Assembly: GCA_020848315.1 (NCBI GenBank) | Contig: JADLAH010000170.1 | Location: forward strand, 1 to 5,359 | Direction: 5' to 3' | Length of the DNA stretch: 5,359 nucleotides | Source of the DNA: Chitinophagales bacterium | GTDB lineage: Bacteria; Bacteroidota; Bacteroidia; Chitinophagales; JADIYW01 | Shown: positions 4,153-5,359 of the stretch, piece after piece | Numbering within the stretch: position 1 is the stretch's first letter | Layout: each line of letters starts with the position of its first letter | The notes under the pieces: generated by a model | The model's input: the letters and a program-made list of their open reading frames with translations, nothing else | The model's database searches: none | What the model was told of the DNA's origin: nothing | Made by a program: the position numbers and the translations under genes

Positions 4153-5359
4153 ATGATGCGAGGTGTTTTTTATCCGATTTTCTTGATTTTTGTCTTGCTG
4201 GTGGTTCCCGGTGGCCGGATTTTGGCTGCTGAAGCGAATAATTCACCCTATGATGTCGTGTACAATCATGTGCATTACCTCAAAAAACAGTCTTACGATG
4301 AATTACAATCGGCGGAATCATTTAATATCCGCAATAAGAAAAAACGCATTGAAGCCGCTGTACAACTGAAAGAAATTTTTGATGGCAAAGGTGTCAGCAT
4401 GGATGGTCTGCTGAATAAAATCCCGGACAACGCCGAATATATTGATTCCGCGTCGCGACGTTCCATATACATCATATACAATAAATTGCCGCAGGTATAT
4501 GTCGAAAAAATCGGCAACAAGTGGTACTATTCACAGACAACGGTAGATGCCTTGCCGGCCTTGTACAAAGACGTGTTTCCGTTCGGTGCCAATATCTGGG
4601 CGAAATGGTTTCCGATGCAGCGCGATGAAGTCTATCTGCGATTGCATCCGTGGCAATGGATTGGTATCGGCGTGATATTGCTGGCATTTCTTGCTTGTAA
4701 TTTCTTACTGCGCTATCTGTTCCGTTTTGTCTTCAATAAAATCCTGTTCCGCAAATATGTGGTCGATCCGAAACGACTGGAAAATCTGAAACGCGTTTCC
4801 AATATTTTTTCTGTGTGGGTAGGCGTGAAAGTACTGCATTTACTGGTGCCGACGCTCTTTATCAGCGCCAAATATTCCGTGCCGCTCATCAAAGGGATTG
4901 CCTTTGTCGGCGCAACTTTGTTGGTTATTTCAGTATATAAACTCACGGAGTTAATCCTGTTTTATCTGCGTAGCTACACGGAAGATTCCGCTTCTTTGTG
5001 GGATGATCAGATAGTGGTCGTGTTACAGAAGTTTTTCAAATTTATCGTCGGATTCCTGGGATTATTTTATATCCTGAATACGCTGGATGTCAACATCGCG
5101 ACCATCATTGCGGGTTTGTCCGTGGGTGGTTTGGCACTCGCGCTGGCGGCACAGGATACGGTGAAAAACTTTATCGCTTCCGTGATGATTTTTATCGATA
5201 AACCTTTCAGAATAGGGGATCTGATTAAAGGCGATAACTTTGAGGGAACCGTACAGGAAGTGGGTTTCCGTTCCACGCGAATAAAAACGGCATCCGACTC
5301 GGTGGTGTATGTGGCTAATGCCAAACTCTCCGAAATGATTATTGATAACAAAGGGCAGC
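4153..5359 (+). CDS. MscS-family mechanosensitive ion channel, 3' end beyond window
   Basis: 402 codons are present and the frame is open at the right edge. MscS-type channels are homo-oligomeric inner-membrane pores that open under membrane tension and release solutes during osmotic down-shock. Residues 1-26 are a likely signal peptide, and about 27-160 form a soluble, probably periplasmic domain. Membrane segments are predicted at about 167-190, 219-237, 246-272 and 294-311. The pore helix follows at about 317-348 (TIIAGLSVGGLALALAAQD, then VKNFIASVMIFIDKPFRIGD), with the Gly/Ala packing pattern of MscS TM3. The conserved beta domain begins at about 357 (EGTVQEVGFRSTRIKT). Where many relatives have I-P-N, this protein reads V-A-N (387-389). 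Two ATG codons stand in tandem (4153 and 4156); the next in-frame ATG (codon 83) would remove the signal peptide. The gene is divergent from the PadR/PspC operon. Confidence 0.93.
   Translation, partial: MMRGVFYPIFLIFVLLVVPGGRILAAEANNSPYDVVYNHVHYLKKQSYDELQSAESFNIRNKKKRIEAAVQLKEIFDGKGVSMDGLLNKIPDNAEYIDSASRRSIYIIYNKLPQVYVEKIGNKWYYSQTTVDALPALYKDVFPFGANIWAKWFPMQRDEVYLRLHPWQWIGIGVILLAFLACNFLLRYLFRFVFNKILFRKYVVDPKRLENLKRVSNIFSVWVGVKVLHLLVPTLFISAKYSVPLIKGIAFVGATLLVISVYKLTELILFYLRSYTEDSASLWDDQIVVVLQKFFKFIVGFLGLFYILNTLDVNIATIIAGLSVGGLALALAAQDTVKNFIASVMIFIDKPFRIGDLIKGDNFEGTVQEVGFRSTRIKTASDSVVYVANAKLSEMIIDNKGQ

Noticed and set aside
4034..4246. 70-codon minus-strand open frame in the divergent intergenic region
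   Set aside because: It overlaps the start of the MscS gene and its promoter, has no family resemblance, and leaves the intergenic region better explained by two promoters.
4293..5351. Several minus-strand open frames of 70-95 codons
   Set aside because: All lie opposite the well-supported MscS reading frame, which has clear family motifs throughout.
1..5359. Search for CRISPR arrays, tRNA genes, insertion sequence ends, phage or defence genes
   Set aside because: No spaced direct repeats, cloverleaf arms, transposase-like frames or defence-type domains were seen by eye in either strand.

Overview
The window looks like a chromosomal segment from a member of the Bacteroidota, plausibly Chitinophagaceae; the family-level guess is an inference. 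Three transcription units are preceded by exact copies of the phylum's -7 promoter element (TAnnTTTG), each in the longer form TATCTTTGCA. Ribosome binding sites are mostly absent and leaders are A-rich. The PadR and PspC-domain proteins are of the Bacteroidota type. No mobile element, tRNA, rRNA or CRISPR array was seen.

Layout, left to right. Six genes lie on the minus strand and one on the plus strand. At the left edge is the 5' end of rpsP (ribosomal protein S16) with its own promoter. Next come coaD (phosphopantetheine adenylyltransferase, coenzyme A synthesis) and a small exported TPR-like protein that ends in a good intrinsic terminator. Beyond a strong hairpin lies a three-gene operon, read right to left: a small exported protein of unknown function (3953-3597), a PadR-family repressor (3557-3201) and a large PspC-domain membrane protein (3154-1391). 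The gaps of 39 and 46 bases fit one transcript. A divergent region of about 200 bases then separates this operon from a plus-strand MscS-type mechanosensitive channel gene, which runs off the right edge.

How the parts may work together. rpsP and coaD are housekeeping genes. The PadR/PspC operon and the channel are both envelope-related, and they share a divergent control region. In that region a 35-base imperfect palindrome covers the -33 element and spacer of the operon promoter, which makes it a good candidate for the PadR operator (autoregulation). The channel's -7 box ends only four bases before its ATG, so its mRNA is predicted to be leaderless or nearly so. Two start sites are placed downstream of the longest open frame: 3154 for the PspC protein and 3953 for the small exported protein. 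I see no wholly new system. The most interesting part is the PadR/PspC/exported-protein operon with its palindrome, next to the divergent channel gene.
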